A stretch of 64,000 bases of DNA, taken from Ypsolopha sequella (Eukaryota > Arthropoda > Insecta > Lepidoptera > Ypsolophidae). The stretch is taken from NCBI GenBank assembly GCA_934047225.1, contig OW203988.1, positions 8,652,229 through 8,716,228 of the forward strand, read 5' to 3'. Positions within the stretch are counted from its first letter, which is position 1, and every line of letters starts with the position of its first letter. The position numbers and the translations under genes were made by a program. Shown here piece by piece: positions 10,701 to 22,200 of this stretch. The notes under the pieces were generated by a model. That model did no database searches, was not told the DNA's origin, and saw nothing but the letters and a program-made list of their open reading frames with translations.

Positions 10701-11380
10701 ATTTTGTGCAGCAAGGGGTTTTGTATCGATACAATCCGGATGTCGATAGCGAGGAGCCGCAGTTGGTTGTACCTGCTGGTTTGCGTCTCGACATCCTGAA
10801 GGAGTGTCATGACTCCCCAATAGCTGGCCATCACGGCATTGATAGAACCTTTCACAGGGTCTCGCAGCGGTTTTTCTTCCCGGGTATGCGGCGTATCATC
10901 GCAGATTACATCAAAACCTGCGTGAGTTGCCAGCGATACAAACCTTCTAATGAAAAACCCTCTGGTCTCCTGCAGACTCCAGTACTCCATCAAAGGGCTG
11001 AAGTTTTGGCCATCGATTTGTTTGGGCCATTACCGGCAGGAGAAAAGGGAGAGCGGTGGATCTTGTTAGTAGAGGACACGGCGACTCGTTGGGTAGAGCT
11101 TTACGCCTTGGTAGAAGCGACTTCTGAGGCGTGTGCTCGGGTCCTTATAGAGGAGTACTTTCTTCGCTATGGACTACCTCGTCGCATCGTCTCAGATAAC
11201 GGAGTCCAATTTGTTTCGGCCGTCATGCAACAGTGCATGTTCGTTCTGGGTGTCAAACAGGACCTATTGCTTCTTTACCATCCAGAAGCCAATCCAGCCG
11301 AACGTAAAAACCGGGATTTGAAATTTCAGTTGGCACAGCTGGTCGACACAAACCATACTACATGGCCGGAGCATCGGTAA
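7796..11380 (+). CDS. pol: Pol polyprotein (protease, RT, RNase H, integrase core), truncated by a frameshift
   Basis: The 1,194-residue frame starts at the ATG at 7796. Residues 1-300 are a cysteine/serine-rich leader that includes a nested repeat. The retropepsin-like domain has its active site as LADSAAKS (D321-S-A), where the family normally has D-T/S-G, followed by a LLGIDFL motif. Reverse transcriptase spans about residues 480-690 with YQDD at 643-646. RNase H starts near residue 785 (TDAS, with D792). Integrase has an HHCC finger (GHHGIDRTF ... CVSCQ, about 1011-1042) and catalytic D1074, D1134 and E1169, a normal D,D-35-E spacing. The frame then meets TAA at 11380 in mid-integrase. 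The rest continues in the -1 frame (11362-12030). I see no slippery heptamer, so this is probably a 1-base deletion or a sequencing error. Confidence 0.93.
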   Translation: MTTATDRGERVHSNSPARHTTASNVERGGASECFNPSMPTEGQGNPTAAVGVFSKCNMCMNNNPKSVLVENSNGFSNNCTEIIVPSERRCTDITSIDNIRNINHVCTDDKENNIVSSTCVQGEFTARVCTSDTICASRDCQPFCGNSSGCQSFCMKPSGSQYFHGDARDYQSFCGKSSDCQSLCMIPSGSQYFQGDARGYQSFCGKSSDCQSLCMKPSGSQNFHGDARDYRSFCGKSSDCQSLCMKPSGSQIFNGDTRDCQSFRGKSSGCQSLREESRNSKIFSDQPTELQFFSQAADCQPFRRPVLNISILGEHGTALADSAAKSCVAGHTLYALLKAKGHPMHPSTRSVKLADGVSRDMSVLTTEVKVTLKHKTKNVVFLIFPEADNNESLLGIDFLINFKVSIDFGNASWHFAENSKHKFELTFESVSPPTSCAAVNVLRDDEATVLSEEQRDALARLLRDNQDIFEPGGAPTPFAEHRIDTGDHPPIAVPPYRVSPSKKEIMKVEVEKMLADDIIEECESAWASPALLVPKPNGNVRFCVDYRKLNAVTKTDVYPMPLIDELIQSTKRNCFMSTLDMRSGFWQVAVRECDRDKTAFLAQGTYRFKRMPFGLKNAPSTFQRLIDRLRSGASLKDVTLLAYQDDLLIISSGFDQHIADLRAVFERLRLFNLRANREKCVFAREEVKYLGHIISQDGVSPDEDKVLAVLDMEPPSSLRHLKTFLQTCSWFRKFIPNFSSVAEPLTRLLKKNQVWMWGPEQAEAFDELKRRLTSAPILIQADFNKPFVLRTDASNYALGAVLLQGEGKEERPVEYASRLLTPAERNYSTTEREALAVVWAVERFRGYIEGQPVVIGTDHQPLKWLFELKSPSGRLVRWALKLQAFNLQIEYTPGKANVVADTLSRPTCKEENKDQCGICSVVVDLPARSPSDLRRAQLDDPELEKIMKDLESDISCAGLEGKRWSERGYFVQQGVLYRYNPDVDSEEPQLVVPAGLRLDILKECHDSPIAGHHGIDRTFHRVSQRFFFPGMRRIIADYIKTCVSCQRYKPSNEKPSGLLQTPVLHQRAEVLAIDLFGPLPAGEKGERWILLVEDTATRWVELYALVEATSEACARVLIEEYFLRYGLPRRIVSDNGVQFVSAVMQQCMFVLGVKQDLLLLYHPEANPAERKNRDLKFQLAQLVDTNHTTWPEHR
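8200..8640 (+). repeat. Nested 30/90-bp in-frame repeat in the Pol leader
   Basis: A 90-bp unit recurs at about 8290, 8380, 8470 and 8560 (segment gatgccagagattatcaatc and variants). It encodes 30 residues made of three related decamers: YQSFCGKSSD, CQSLCMKPSG and SQYFHGDARD. The whole is therefore a 30-bp ancestral unit amplified into a 90-bp higher-order unit. Sequence between units is very similar, which indicates recent expansion. Cysteines recur in the first two decamers of each unit. Confidence 0.9.
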
Positions 11381-12030
11381 GGTTCGCTATGAATTCAGCG
11401 GTGTGTCAAACTACTGGCGTATCACCAGCGTATCTAACTTTTGCCAGAGAGCTTCGATCCCCGTTAAATGTTAAATATGACATTAGAGCTGTGTTGAGGA
11501 AAGAAAATTTCGTGCCGCAGATCACGCCCTATTTAAATAGGTTCCTTGATTCCTTGGTGACTGTAAGGGATAGAGTAGAGGCACAGCAGGACAAAAGGAA
11601 AGACTATGCTGATAGGTCTCGGAAACCAGCAGAATCATTTGAGGTAGGAAGTCAGGTTTTGTTAAAATCTCATGTCCTGAGTAATGCTGCAAAGGGTCTG
11701 TCTGCAAAACTGGTGCCAAAACGGGATGGTCCGTATTTGGTCACAAAAAGGGTCAGTCCTACCACTTATCTTGTGTCTAACCTGAGTGCACCTGAGGAGA
11801 TTGTGGGCAAGTTTCACGTATCGGAACTTAGCCGTTTTTATAATAGAGAGGACTCGCCTCCTGATCCTATCATGCCGAAGCGTAAAAGAGGACGTCCTCG
11901 TCAGGGTAATGTGCGATCTCATGACCGAGGTCGGTCTCATGAGCTCGAGGGGGAGGGTGTAGCGTGTGACCTTCGCCGTGAACTCCCTCTGCGTAATACG
12001 AGAGGCGTAGTGCCGTCTCGCTTTCGTTAA
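11362..12030 (+). CDS. pol: Integrase C-terminal part of Pol, in the shifted frame
   Basis: This frame carries the end of the integrase core (RFAMNSAVCQTTGVSPAYL, from about 11383) and the C-terminal domain (VGSQVLLKSHVL ... GPYLVTKRVSPTTYLV ... GKFHVSELSRFY). It overlaps the end of the main Pol frame by 19 bases. The ATG at 11362 is probably not a real start. Near the end is KRKRGRPRQG, which resembles an AT-hook and may aid chromatin targeting (inference). The frame runs through the polypurine tract and stops 73 bases inside the right LTR, so the final residues are LTR-encoded. It is the remainder of the broken pol gene, not a separate gene. Confidence 0.88.
   Translation: MAGASVRFAMNSAVCQTTGVSPAYLTFARELRSPLNVKYDIRAVLRKENFVPQITPYLNRFLDSLVTVRDRVEAQQDKRKDYADRSRKPAESFEVGSQVLLKSHVLSNAAKGLSAKLVPKRDGPYLVTKRVSPTTYLVSNLSAPEEIVGKFHVSELSRFYNREDSPPDPIMPKRKRGRPRQGNVRSHDRGRSHELEGEGVACDLRRELPLRNTRGVVPSRFR
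11947..11957 (+). promoter_or_regulatory. Polypurine tract
   Basis: gagggggaggg lies directly against the right LTR and would prime plus-strand DNA synthesis. It sits inside the Pol reading frame. Confidence 0.88.
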
Positions 12031-12309
12031 GTTAGCCGTTGTTCGGAGAGACTCGACTGCGTTCGTTGCTCTCCGCGACCACGCCACCTCTCGGACCCCC
12101 GCGCCGTTGAGCGGGAAGTCGAGCTATGACCGTCAGCTAATGAGGCCGCGCGCGCGCCGCTGACATTCGACTCTCAGTACTTGTGATTAACCGTTATTAC
12201 CTAACATAGAACTGTTTTCCATAGTGACATTAAACTCTAACGTGTATTCCGCATTTCACTTGACACCAGTCACAACCCAGAACCCTATAACGTCGCTATA
12301 CACGCGACA
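11958..12309 (+). repeat. Right LTR
   Basis: This is the same 352-bp sequence as the left LTR, with no difference noticed by eye. It is followed by the target duplication cctt at 12310-12313. Its first 73 bases are also the 3' end of the Pol frame. Confidence 0.95.
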
Positions 12310-12313
12310 CCTT

Positions 12314-13182
12314 GCGTTTTGGCAAATTAGATATAGTCGTGATGAAAATAGCAGCGATTTTAAAAACGGATGTCAAAATCTTAATGTTATTGTGAATATT
12401 TCAATACTTTCTACAATATACATTAAACATTATGAATTTATTTACGTTTTGTCATGCGATGCGGAATTTATTAATAGGTAAGGAAGTCAATTGCTCGCAC
12501 TTTGGTCGCTTTGCGGCTAGCTACAATTGATCTCATTGAACTGCCCCCCCTGCCCCCTCTTGGCGACGCCCTTGTGCGTGGCCGTAGAAATTAGCGCTCT
12601 AAGTATGTAATGTTCCTAAACGCCGCGCCGGGGTAAAGGTAAAAGTTAACTGTCACCCGTTCCACAACCACTCGAGTGAAAACGAACAGTTCATAAACCT
12701 TGTCAGAAATGAAATTCACTTTGACAGTTTAAATTTTATATTTACCCAAGCATTTAAGAAAGCTACGTTAAAAGGTTATAACTTGGTATATGCTTCTTGG
12801 GTCTAGTAAAAAACATGATGAATACATATCCTTATTCTAAGGTATAGATCGTCAATAAGGTCGTGAAATAAATAGAGGCGCCACTTTCTTTGCCAAAACA
12901 GAATTAACATGTATAATGTATTCGGCTATGGTAAAAAATAAAACCCAACGCTGAAATCAGAAACCAGCCCCAATGTTTCAGCGCTTGGAGGATGAGATAG
13001 ATGAAACCATGATAAATTCAATGTTGGCAACACTTAAAATTTAGTTTGTCAATATTTTATTTCGGGCTAAGAGATTTTTTTTGTAAATTTGTTGTTTTTA
13101 ATGAAAATAAGTGTTTATTTATGATGATTTAGTAGATATCTTGTGTGTCTGTTATTCAAATATATTTTCTAATGTTGTCAAG
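12314..13182 (+). other. Region upstream of DOCK start codon
   Basis: This AT-rich segment lies between the retrotransposon and the first DOCK coding exon. It should contain the DOCK 5' leader near its right end. It contains a family A MITE (12605-12775). A C-rich patch lies at about 12542-12560. No core promoter could be placed with confidence. Confidence 0.4.
12605..12775. mobile_element. MITE, family A copy 2
   Basis: The left end, gttcctaaacgcc...gggtaaa, is mirrored imperfectly at the right as tttacccaagcatttaagaaagctac. The interior (gttaactgtcacccgttccacaaccac) is the reverse complement of part of 3250-3441. It is short and non-coding, so it is a non-autonomous element by structure. 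Confidence 0.6.
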
Positions 13183-13219
13183 ATGTGGGTTCCCTTGAAA
13201 ACTTGTAAATTGGCAGTCG
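13183..13219 (+). CDS. DOCK coding exon 1
   Basis: This 37-bp exon encodes [12 protein letters not shown] plus one base, then gtaagt. The ATG has A at -3 and no in-frame ATG lies upstream. DOCK4-type proteins also begin MW-(I/V)-P, which supports this start. The split alanine codon joins exactly to exon 2. Confidence 0.82.
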
Positions 13220-16200
13220 GTAAGTTAGTCCTAAGTATTCAATTCAATCAGCAATATCCTGTTTCGAAGGAATCGGACAGCGGAAATGCATTATATGCTT
13301 TGAATTCCAAGTACTTTCATAGGTTAAAGCTTTATCATACATTACATTTACCAAATCCAATCCATTTTGGTTATATTTGCATGTGTAAAGTTTGTATATG
13401 TAAAAGACAAAGAATGATTGTTTTTAAGAGCAAAACTAATTTCATTTTATTGTTTATCCATTATAAAATTGTTCTGTTGTTTACAATCTCTAGATAATGA
13501 TATCCTAATTTTATAACAGTAGGATCGGTGATTAGATATATATCCCCAGTGTTCAAGCTGTACACAAGAAATATTACAGGTCTGTACACTGGCCTTAAAC
13601 ATTTTTAAAGACTAAACATACTCAGTCTGCTTTTCTCAATGGTCCCTTGTATTTATTACAACCATCATCAGACCATCTTACTCCTGAAAAACTCATCAGA
13701 CCTGGTAGCTACTCTTCAAAAACTCATCAGTCCTGGCAGCTACTCTTCAAAAACCTTTGAGACCTTTCGAAATCATAAGTACATCAGGGTTCAAAGCAGT
13801 GGTGTGCCTGAAATTTTTTGCTGAAAAGGCAATGTTAATGTCAAGTATGAGTAGTAAAAAGTGTGAAAATAATAAAACACAATTCTGAAAAAAGAAAAAT
13901 TTTGTATGGACAAGACTGCTTTAGGGCATGCTAACATGCCTTGGCCCCAAACTTTTTTTTTTAAGTTATGTTTTTATTTTTTTTCTAGTCATACTTTACA
14001 ATCTTATTGCTTTTCTAGCAAATGTTCCAGGCACACCACTGGTTCAAAGGGAGGTTTATGTTGAATAGATACAAAATCTACTGAAACTGGCTGGGGTGTA
14101 GATGTAAAGACTTAAAAAATTCCAAATATCCTTTTCAACACAGTTTTTTTTTATGACAACCCAGAAATCCTTTGGTGCAGAAGATTATGCCCCCTTATCA
14201 ACACTCTGACTGAAACTTTTAAATAAATAATTTTTGTTTTTTTTTTATTTCAGCTGTTTACAATTGGAATGGAGAGGTTCGCTGTGGACTTCCTCTTGAA
14301 ATTGGAGATTCGGTGCAGATTTTAGAAGAAAATGGAGGTACATTATACAATTTGAGTTCATTTACCAAAGCTATAAGCTAAGAAAACTAAAAATAGTGTT
14401 AGGTACAATGCATATAGTATAAAAGTAAAGTACAATTTATGTGTTTTTTTTCCAGGATGGTATCGAGGCTTCTGTACAAAGAATAGGTCTTCATGGGGTA
14501 TATTTCCTGCAGGAGTGGTCTCCCAGAGACCATGTTCAGTCAAGGGGTCGGGTACAAACGCCATTGCTGAGCCTAAAGATGATCCTCTTGTCCGTGAGAT
14601 TGCTTCTGTTTTGAGAGAATGGGCTAGACTATGGAAGAAGCTCTATGTGGTTAGTTTTTTTTTTCATAACTATGCTTCGAAATGGTTATTGTAGACCAAG
14701 TTATATCTTTAAATATCTACTTAGTTTCATAAATAACTAACAACCAAAGCTATCCTCTTCTTTCTGTTTCTTCTAGCAAGCCTTGTGTAGGAAAGAAGTC
14801 AATTCAATTCAATGTCATTTCTGCAAATTGGTTCCGCCAATGTCGGCTTAGAAGTCAATATTGAAATGCAAATATTTGTCTATGGTTCAACACTAATTTG
14901 CATTTGAAATTTGTTCATTTCTGTTATGTTAATTTTCTGAGGCTCTGTAAGTTTGAAGATGTTGGTGATTTTTATACGATGTTTGGCGAGACATGCAAAG
15001 CGGGTCATTCCCCCGACTGACACTGCAACTGCATCAAAGGAAATGCCACCGTCTCGACTCTTGACACAAAAGAAACCGTCGGCCTCTGACTACTCGTAAC
15101 TTGACTCTCGTATCATGATAATCATGTGTATTTCCATTTTATAACAGAAGTCGTACATGTCGGAAGTATTGGTTTCTAAAATGAAGTATTACAATACTAA
15201 GTGGTGAATGGACCGCTTTGCATCGTCTCGCTTAATACACTATAGTCTCTCTCATATCAGTTATTTTGAAGATTTATATAAAAACGGCTCACCTCAATAC
15301 GTGTTATGATCGGGAAAGCCGACCAGTTTCAGCAGATTTAGACTGCCTTCATCTGGGCGAGTGAAGACGTTTGAAGACGTTACGCCTCACACTGAGTCTG
15401 AGTGTGACTCGCCTCAGTGTGAGGCGTAACGTCGTCGCGTAAACGTCTTCACTCGCCCAGATGAAGGCAGTCTAAATCTGCTGAAACTGGTCGGCTTTCC
15501 CGATCATAACACGTATTGAGGTGAGCCGTTTTCATATATATCATGAATTATCCTCAAGTTTCATTTAATTCTATAGTTATTTTGAATTTAAGCAAAATCC
15601 ATGCTGGAGAATGATGCTTGTCTTGTCTACAATTGGTTAAAGAGGGATGTTTGCAGTATTTTAAAGATTATGAAAATGTAAATTATGTTGTTACACAATG
15701 TATGGGTTCCGTTAAGATATAGTACGTCGGCAAAATGATGCTTCAGAACTTTCCATTCAAGTGATCTCGGATATGGTGTCATCTGGTGTCATTGCGTTCA
15801 GCATGACCTCTTTAACACAAACATATGAGATGACAAGCGCGCAGACTGTGGGGCCCGAAGGGCGGTCGAAGGTACGGGCCTTGATGCAAACATCTTTGCC
15901 CGGGCTTCAACACCGCGGGCTTCAACCCGCGGGTCCGGGGGGGGCCGCCAATATGGTAGTTGGCGGCATGTCGGAGATCGCGTCGTGACGGGCCGCCGGC
16001 GGTACGACCGGCAGCTCCACTCCCTTTTCATGACTGCCGGTGGTAACGTCACCCTGGACACGTCTTTCCTTCCCCATGTTCAATAGGAGGCAGTACTGCC
16101 TAGAAACCCGTGTGCAAAGCGAGGCACCCGTCCTCATATCGCGCACGGGTTTACAACGCAAACTGTTCTTACAAACCCGTGTTCTACTCGAGGCTATGCA

Positions 16201-19200
16201 TGTGAAGATCGCGCGCAATCGCCCAGAAATCCTTAAGGCGTTATAACATGCGAAAGTACTGCCACTTAAGAAAAAAAAATATTTCTTACTTGCTAGAATA
16301 ATTATTGAAAATCTGCTCAAGCAAATATCTAGAAAAAACAATGAACAACTTTTACATAGCAAAGTTTTCAGAAACACCGTCTTTTTGTAGCTAGAATTTT
16401 AACTTCTAAAAGCCACATTTATTAGCAAAAGTTAAAAGTTTAGCTCATCGAAGACGGTGTCTATGAAAACTATACTATTTAAAAATAGTTCATTGCTATT
16501 TCTAGACATTTAGTTGAGAAAATTTTCAATAATTATTCTAGCAAGTAAGATATGATGTTTTTTTTAAAGTGGCAGCACTTTCGCATGTTACAACGCCTTA
16601 AGCGCAGAAGAGAGCCGATAGGTTAGGTTAAAAGGTTAGATATGGCGGTCGCGGTTATTTTTTTTCATGACCACCCAGAAAACCTTCAATTAAAAATTGA
16701 GATATTGTTTTGAGTTTTCTTGTGCATTCATAACTCATAAAAATGTCTCCAAATTGACACCGTTTTGTAGAGTTCAATGTATGCTCATGCTAATTACAAA
16801 CCAGTGCGCGATAGGGAGGATGCGTGCCTCGAATTGAATCCGAGTTTGTGAAGGGAGTTAGCTTAACAAACTCATGCGGGTTTCGAGGCAGTACTGCCTC
16901 TTATTGAACACGGGAAAGGAAAGACGCTTCTAGGGTGCGCCGGACGTATTTGCAGTAATCAGTGGTTGTTACTCTGTTTACGCCACTCATGGAGACTCCT
17001 TTCATGCATCCTAAAATATTTAATGCCGTATAAAAAAAAAACTTAATTACCATAGCAAAAGTGTCGTGATGGTCGAAGACTTGCACTTTTTTCGGCCTAG
17101 CTCTCACGTGCGATAAGTAACGTCGTTTCAAAAACATTTATTTATTTACATATTTGCTTTGAATAAAAAATGATGTGTTTGATATTTTGCGATATTCAAC
17201 TTGCGGTAGTGTACGTAATTATGTACCACGCAAAAAGAATAAAGCGGTATCGTAACTCCCAGTTCTTCATTTTAATTGTACCGTCTGCGGGGGGTATATA
17301 TATATACAAGGTGAATTTGTGAACATCATCCAAATTCATACTTGAGCCTTGGTAAGTGATCAGCATCATAAACCAACAACGATTTTTGTAAAATTCATAA
17401 AATGAAATTTCGACTCCCCATAGTGATTCACTCAGGACTGGGAGTGAATTACTATGGGAAGTCGAAATTTCATCATACGAATTTCACAAAAATTGTTCTC
17501 GACTCGTTATGCTGATCACTTACCAAGCTTCTAGTATGAATTTGGACGATGATCAAAAAGTCACCTTGTATATATATATACCGCAGACGGTACAATTAAA
17601 TACAATATATATATATATATGTTATATATATATACATATATATATATATATAACATATCATCACGACAACATAAACCTTCGAGCGGGTGTCAGAGGTGTT
17701 TCATAAGTTTGAACCGTGAAATGCAAGTCACAATTCACACTCAGGAACGCCTCTGGCACCCTCTCGGGGTTTCATCTCGTGACGATAATAATATGTATTT
17801 ATAAATTTCAGACTTTGTTAACAGAGGGAAGGTATACGTTTCTATCAAAATTGTATAAAACCAATGAAATATTAATTTTTAGGGTTCCGTACCCAAAAGG
17901 TAACCAACTGTCCGTCTGTCACCAGGCTGTATATCATGAACCGTGATAGTGAGACAGTTGAAATTTTCACAGAAGATGTATTTCTGTTGCCGCTATAACA
18001 ACAAATACTAAAAAACAGAATAAAATAAATATTTAACGGAGCTTCCATACGTTTTTTTTGCCGTTTTTATAGATAATGGTACGGAACCCTTCGCGCGCGA
18101 GTCCGACTTGCGCTTGGCCGGTTTTTCTTAATACATAATATTGTCGCGCAATACTCGGTTGGCCGATCCAGCTCCGAATAACCACAAATGAGAAAATTAC
18201 AGCAAAACACCTGTCGCATTTATCACCATTTTGCAATGTGGCTAAGGCTGAGCGACGTGATACGTCACTTCTCATTAGACGAACATAGTAAGCAGGAAAT
18301 ATTCTCTCTGACTGACGTAATGTTACTTTTCCTGTGTACTATTACATTTATGCATTCAGGCTTACTGTCGTGAAGTTTTTTAATTTCATAGGAAAATGGC
18401 ATAGGCCATTGTTTACTTTACGACGATAATAATAGTAAAATTATTTATTACCAAGTTGAACCACAGTATAGATAAGTAACAGTATTACATCTGGGGCAGT
18501 GTCCTTAAAACAACGCTCGGTAGACGCACGCATTAGGGCTGCCCACATAAATGCGCGGGAATCGGGTGACGTCTTACACTCTCCGCGTCCGTACTTAAGG
18601 TGGTAAAAGAGGAAACCAATCTGAAATTGTTGAACTAGATAGCGCTACTGAAGCAAAATGTACATAAATGTAAATAACTCATCCTATACCATCCTATTAT
18701 ATAAAATTTTAATGGATTCGCTCCATTTGCCGAGACTTGTATTAAAACAGAACATTAAAGATATGTAAAAGTTCTATTGCCCCTTTCAAAACGACATACA
18801 TTACGAAAACTCGCACCCTTACTGTGAGGTGTAAATCGAGATTTGGAAGCGCGCGTTTCGGCTGTTTTATATGAAGATATAATACTGTTTTACTTATCTG
18901 TACTGTGGTTGAACTAAGAGTTGCAAATACCAAAGAATTATTTAAGATTCGCTTAGCAGCCGGATTCTATAGTATTGTGTAAAATGTCATCGCAAAATCT
19001 CCATTGGTTTCTGTAAATTTAAACTTTAAAATTTCAATTTACAGAAAGCAATGCAAACTGCGATGGCAGCATACACAATACATATCTATTATGTAGATAA
19101 TAAGGTTTTTTGAATAACTATTGAGCAAATTTTGAATTTAAGTGTTCTGTTTCGATTAATTAGTAAAAGGCAGGATTTTCACAATTCGGCTGCTAAACAG

Positions 19201-22200
19201 CTCGATCAAAACTCACTCCTAATAGGCACCCAATCCAGTTGGCAAGAAGGCTCTGCCTATCATCAACAACATAATAGCTATTAATTACATTTATACTCTA
19301 CTTAGTAAGCTCTAGACAATGACACCCCACATGCTAGTGTAAGAAAAAATGTTTTTTTTCGGCTTCATTTTCATGTATGGGGGCTTGAAAAATATCGTTA
19401 TTACATTTTTAATTAAATATTCGGTTTTGGGTACGCATTTTACACATATCAAAATTTCAGGTCTCTGACTCATTCTGTGTAAGAGCTTGAGACCCGTGAC
19501 ATACGGACGGACAGACAGACAGACGGACAAGGAAGTGACATTAATAGGGCTCCGTTTTGCCCTTTGAGTACCGAACCCTAAAAACTACCCGCCGCGCTCC
19601 ACAACATGCGTGTCGCAGCAGTGGCAGATACATGGACAGCCAAGCCTGCCCGCGATCATAGGGGGGCTCCCTATTCTGTATCTTAGGTTGCCAACTGGAC
19701 AGGGTGTCTATCGTCAAAAACATAGATAAAAACTGAACTTACAAAATTGCCTTTATAGGGTATTTAACTATTTACGAACTGTGACGTCACTTCAAATGCG
19801 AACATATCCTTAGACAATCGGAATTCGATAGTATATCTATGTTTTTGATGATAGGCACCCAGTCCAGTTGGGAACTAGAGATACATAATAGGCCCACAGG
19901 ACGGTGTTGGCGCTGTGTACCAGATGCGAGCCCAGGCAAACATGCCCGAGGCGCTGCAGTAGCGGGGCAGCCCCAGCATCACCGTACTGACCGCGTTGTT
20001 GTTTTCGACGCCTCGTTCGATCCCTGAGTGTAGTCAGCCCGCATGCTGCACGTTCGTTTCCCAGTGTAGAGCAATGTACATTTGTGTGTATTTGAGAGGA
20101 CTAAACTTAATTTAAGCGTTCTGTCCTTTTCTTTCTGTATCGAAAGGACAAAGACGGGACGCTGAAAATAAGATTACTCTTGTCAAATAAGTAAAGTCGT
20201 GATAAACCGAATCAACATCATTGTTAACTTAACTTCTTTAGTACAACTTGCAAATCTGCAAGCATGGGCGTAGCCACGGTGGGGCAGGGTGAGGCGCTTG
20301 CCCCACCATGGCTCTGACACAGTTTAACTGTGGCTCTGACCTGTAAAGTACCTAACCAAACCTAAAAAACTAAATAAATTATCTAGGTACTAACAACCTA
20401 TAATACCTATGTCTAATTGTTTACTTACTGTACCTGAAAGTACTATCTATATAGATAGATATTAACCTCTAAATTGACTGATTAACAAATTGGCATACGC
20501 TCAGAGCCCAAATGGAATGACATTTTTGGATGGTAGATTTCGTGGTTTAGGTAGGTGTGCCCCACCCTGAGCCCATGGCTGGCTACGCCCATGCCTGCAA
20601 GCTATCATATTCAGTCTCACGGACCTCCGCTTCTGCTCAATTTGCAATGTTGTTTCAGGAGCGGGAGACGTATCGCTTCAGTGCGGTCGCGAAGGTGATG
20701 CGAGAGCTGCTGAGTGGACGTCGCGCGCTGGTGGCCGGCACACTGACGCAGGACCAGACGAGGGCGCTGCGCCTGCGCCTCGTCGCTAAACTAGACTGGG
20801 GGAACCGGTGAGTCTTACTAACAAACGTGAATACACGTAACCATCTTTTGTCGATGGTTCCCTGTATTGGAAATAGTTCCTATGGAACTATTAGTGATCA
20901 GGAACAATGTTTAATGACCCTTCAGGTGAAATTTGAAAACAATTTTTTTTGCTCCCGCACTTCCTATACTAGTAATTGTATTTGAACTGGTCCAGTTCGT
21001 ATAGGAACAAAAAAATGTTTCATGATTCCAAAAAAAGGATCATTGAACTTTGTCTCTGATCACTGACCGAGTCTTCAGTATGCATTCGGGCGGTTGATTA
21101 AATTTCACTTTGTATATGCAACTATAGTTATGAATTTATGATATATAATAATATCCCGTAATATATATTTTTTACATCGTTCTCTATAATTCTATTTCTG
21201 CCTGCCAGCAGGCAGGCAAGCTACCTGGTGGGGGTGGTTGGGGCCCCTAGGCTGTCTGGGCCCCTGGGCCCAGGCCTATAGCGGAAATCCGGGGCTGAGT
21301 CTGTCCCGCACACGTTTGTGTTCATTATTCTAAGGCTATCATATCAGCAACATGTCATGCTTGTCTTTGTAATTTAGCGTCGATCTTTCTGGCGCAATAA
21401 CTTTGAAACGGCGGCACGGGCGCGTTTCTATAATGAACCTATACGCGTCACGACGCAGCAAACGGGCGGCATTCAAGTACTGCCCGTTGTCTAACAAGCC
21501 TCAGATTTGCGGGCGATGTTAAACTACCGGGGGAAGGTGAGTGTCGCTTCTTTATGTAGTAATAGTTAATATTCTTTGCCTTTACATAGGGCTAAATTAG
21601 AGCACTACGAGTGGAAATATCGATGAACTGGTCGGGAAGTAGGTTTAATTCGTACAGGTTTTATCTGCCTAATAAGAAAATTATCTTTATTTATTGCATG
21701 TGAAAACGCAAAGGGAACATTTTTATTAAGGTCAAACCCTCAGTAATATAATTTTCTCCTGGTCCCGTAGCAGTGGCGTGCATACAACTTTTTTCCGAAA
21801 AAGCAATCAGAAGGTCAAGTTTGACACAAAAAATATATGAAAAAATTTAAATAACATGAAAAAAAAAAGTTTGTATGAAAATGTTCACTCTAAAGTCGAG
21901 TCCAGAATTAGGCGAACTAACTTGAGAGCCGAAAATGTTGCCAGACATAGGAAAAAATAAATAGTGATAGGTTTATGTCGACACAAATATGTCGATATAA
22001 CCTTGTGCCTTCTATAAATCTGATTCTATTTATATTTTATCAAGTAATTGTCGTCGAAACTTTCACACTTATACATACTTGCCAAATAGGGACCAACTAC
22101 AGCAATTTATATGATGTAATATGATCTGAAGGATGTATTGTTTAAAGCGGATATTTACGATACTTACTCCTCAAATTAGGAATAAAATACAAAAATAATG

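Larger units (their letters stand above)
5259..12309 (+). mobile_element. Ty3/gypsy LTR retrotransposon, about 7.05 kb, recent insertion
   Basis: Two 352-bp direct repeats (5259-5610 and 11958-12309) start with TG, end with CA and appear identical by eye. They are flanked by a 4-bp target duplication, cctt (5255-5258 and 12310-12313). Between them come a primer binding site, gag with zinc knuckles, a separate pol frame in the order protease, reverse transcriptase, RNase H, integrase, and a polypurine tract. Reverse transcriptase before integrase defines the gypsy (Metaviridae) order. No env-like third frame is present. Integrity is near complete: I see one frameshift, in the integrase at about 11378. 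The identical LTRs mean little time since insertion. The element lies between a hAT relic and the DOCK gene, in the same orientation as DOCK. Confidence 0.96.
14650..20658 (+). other. DOCK intron 3
   Basis: This 6.0-kb intron is made largely of short inverted-repeat elements listed separately (14984, 15275, 16232, 17271, 17879, 18942, 19318, 19664, 20090 and 20263). ORFs within it are short and overlap on several frames. I see no supported gene. Confidence 0.7.

Noticed and set aside
11362..11380. Programmed frameshift in pol
   Set aside because: The shift is in mid-integrase, where none is expected, and no slippery heptamer is visible in the overlap. A deletion or read error is simpler.
12030..12310. 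Envelope gene in the gypsy element
   Set aside because: There is no reading frame between the end of pol and the end of the element other than the LTR overlap.
13111..13497. 128-codon ORF as a separate protein
   Set aside because: It has no in-frame ATG before 13183 and only its 13183-13219 part is coding, as DOCK exon 1; the remainder is intron beginning gtaagt.
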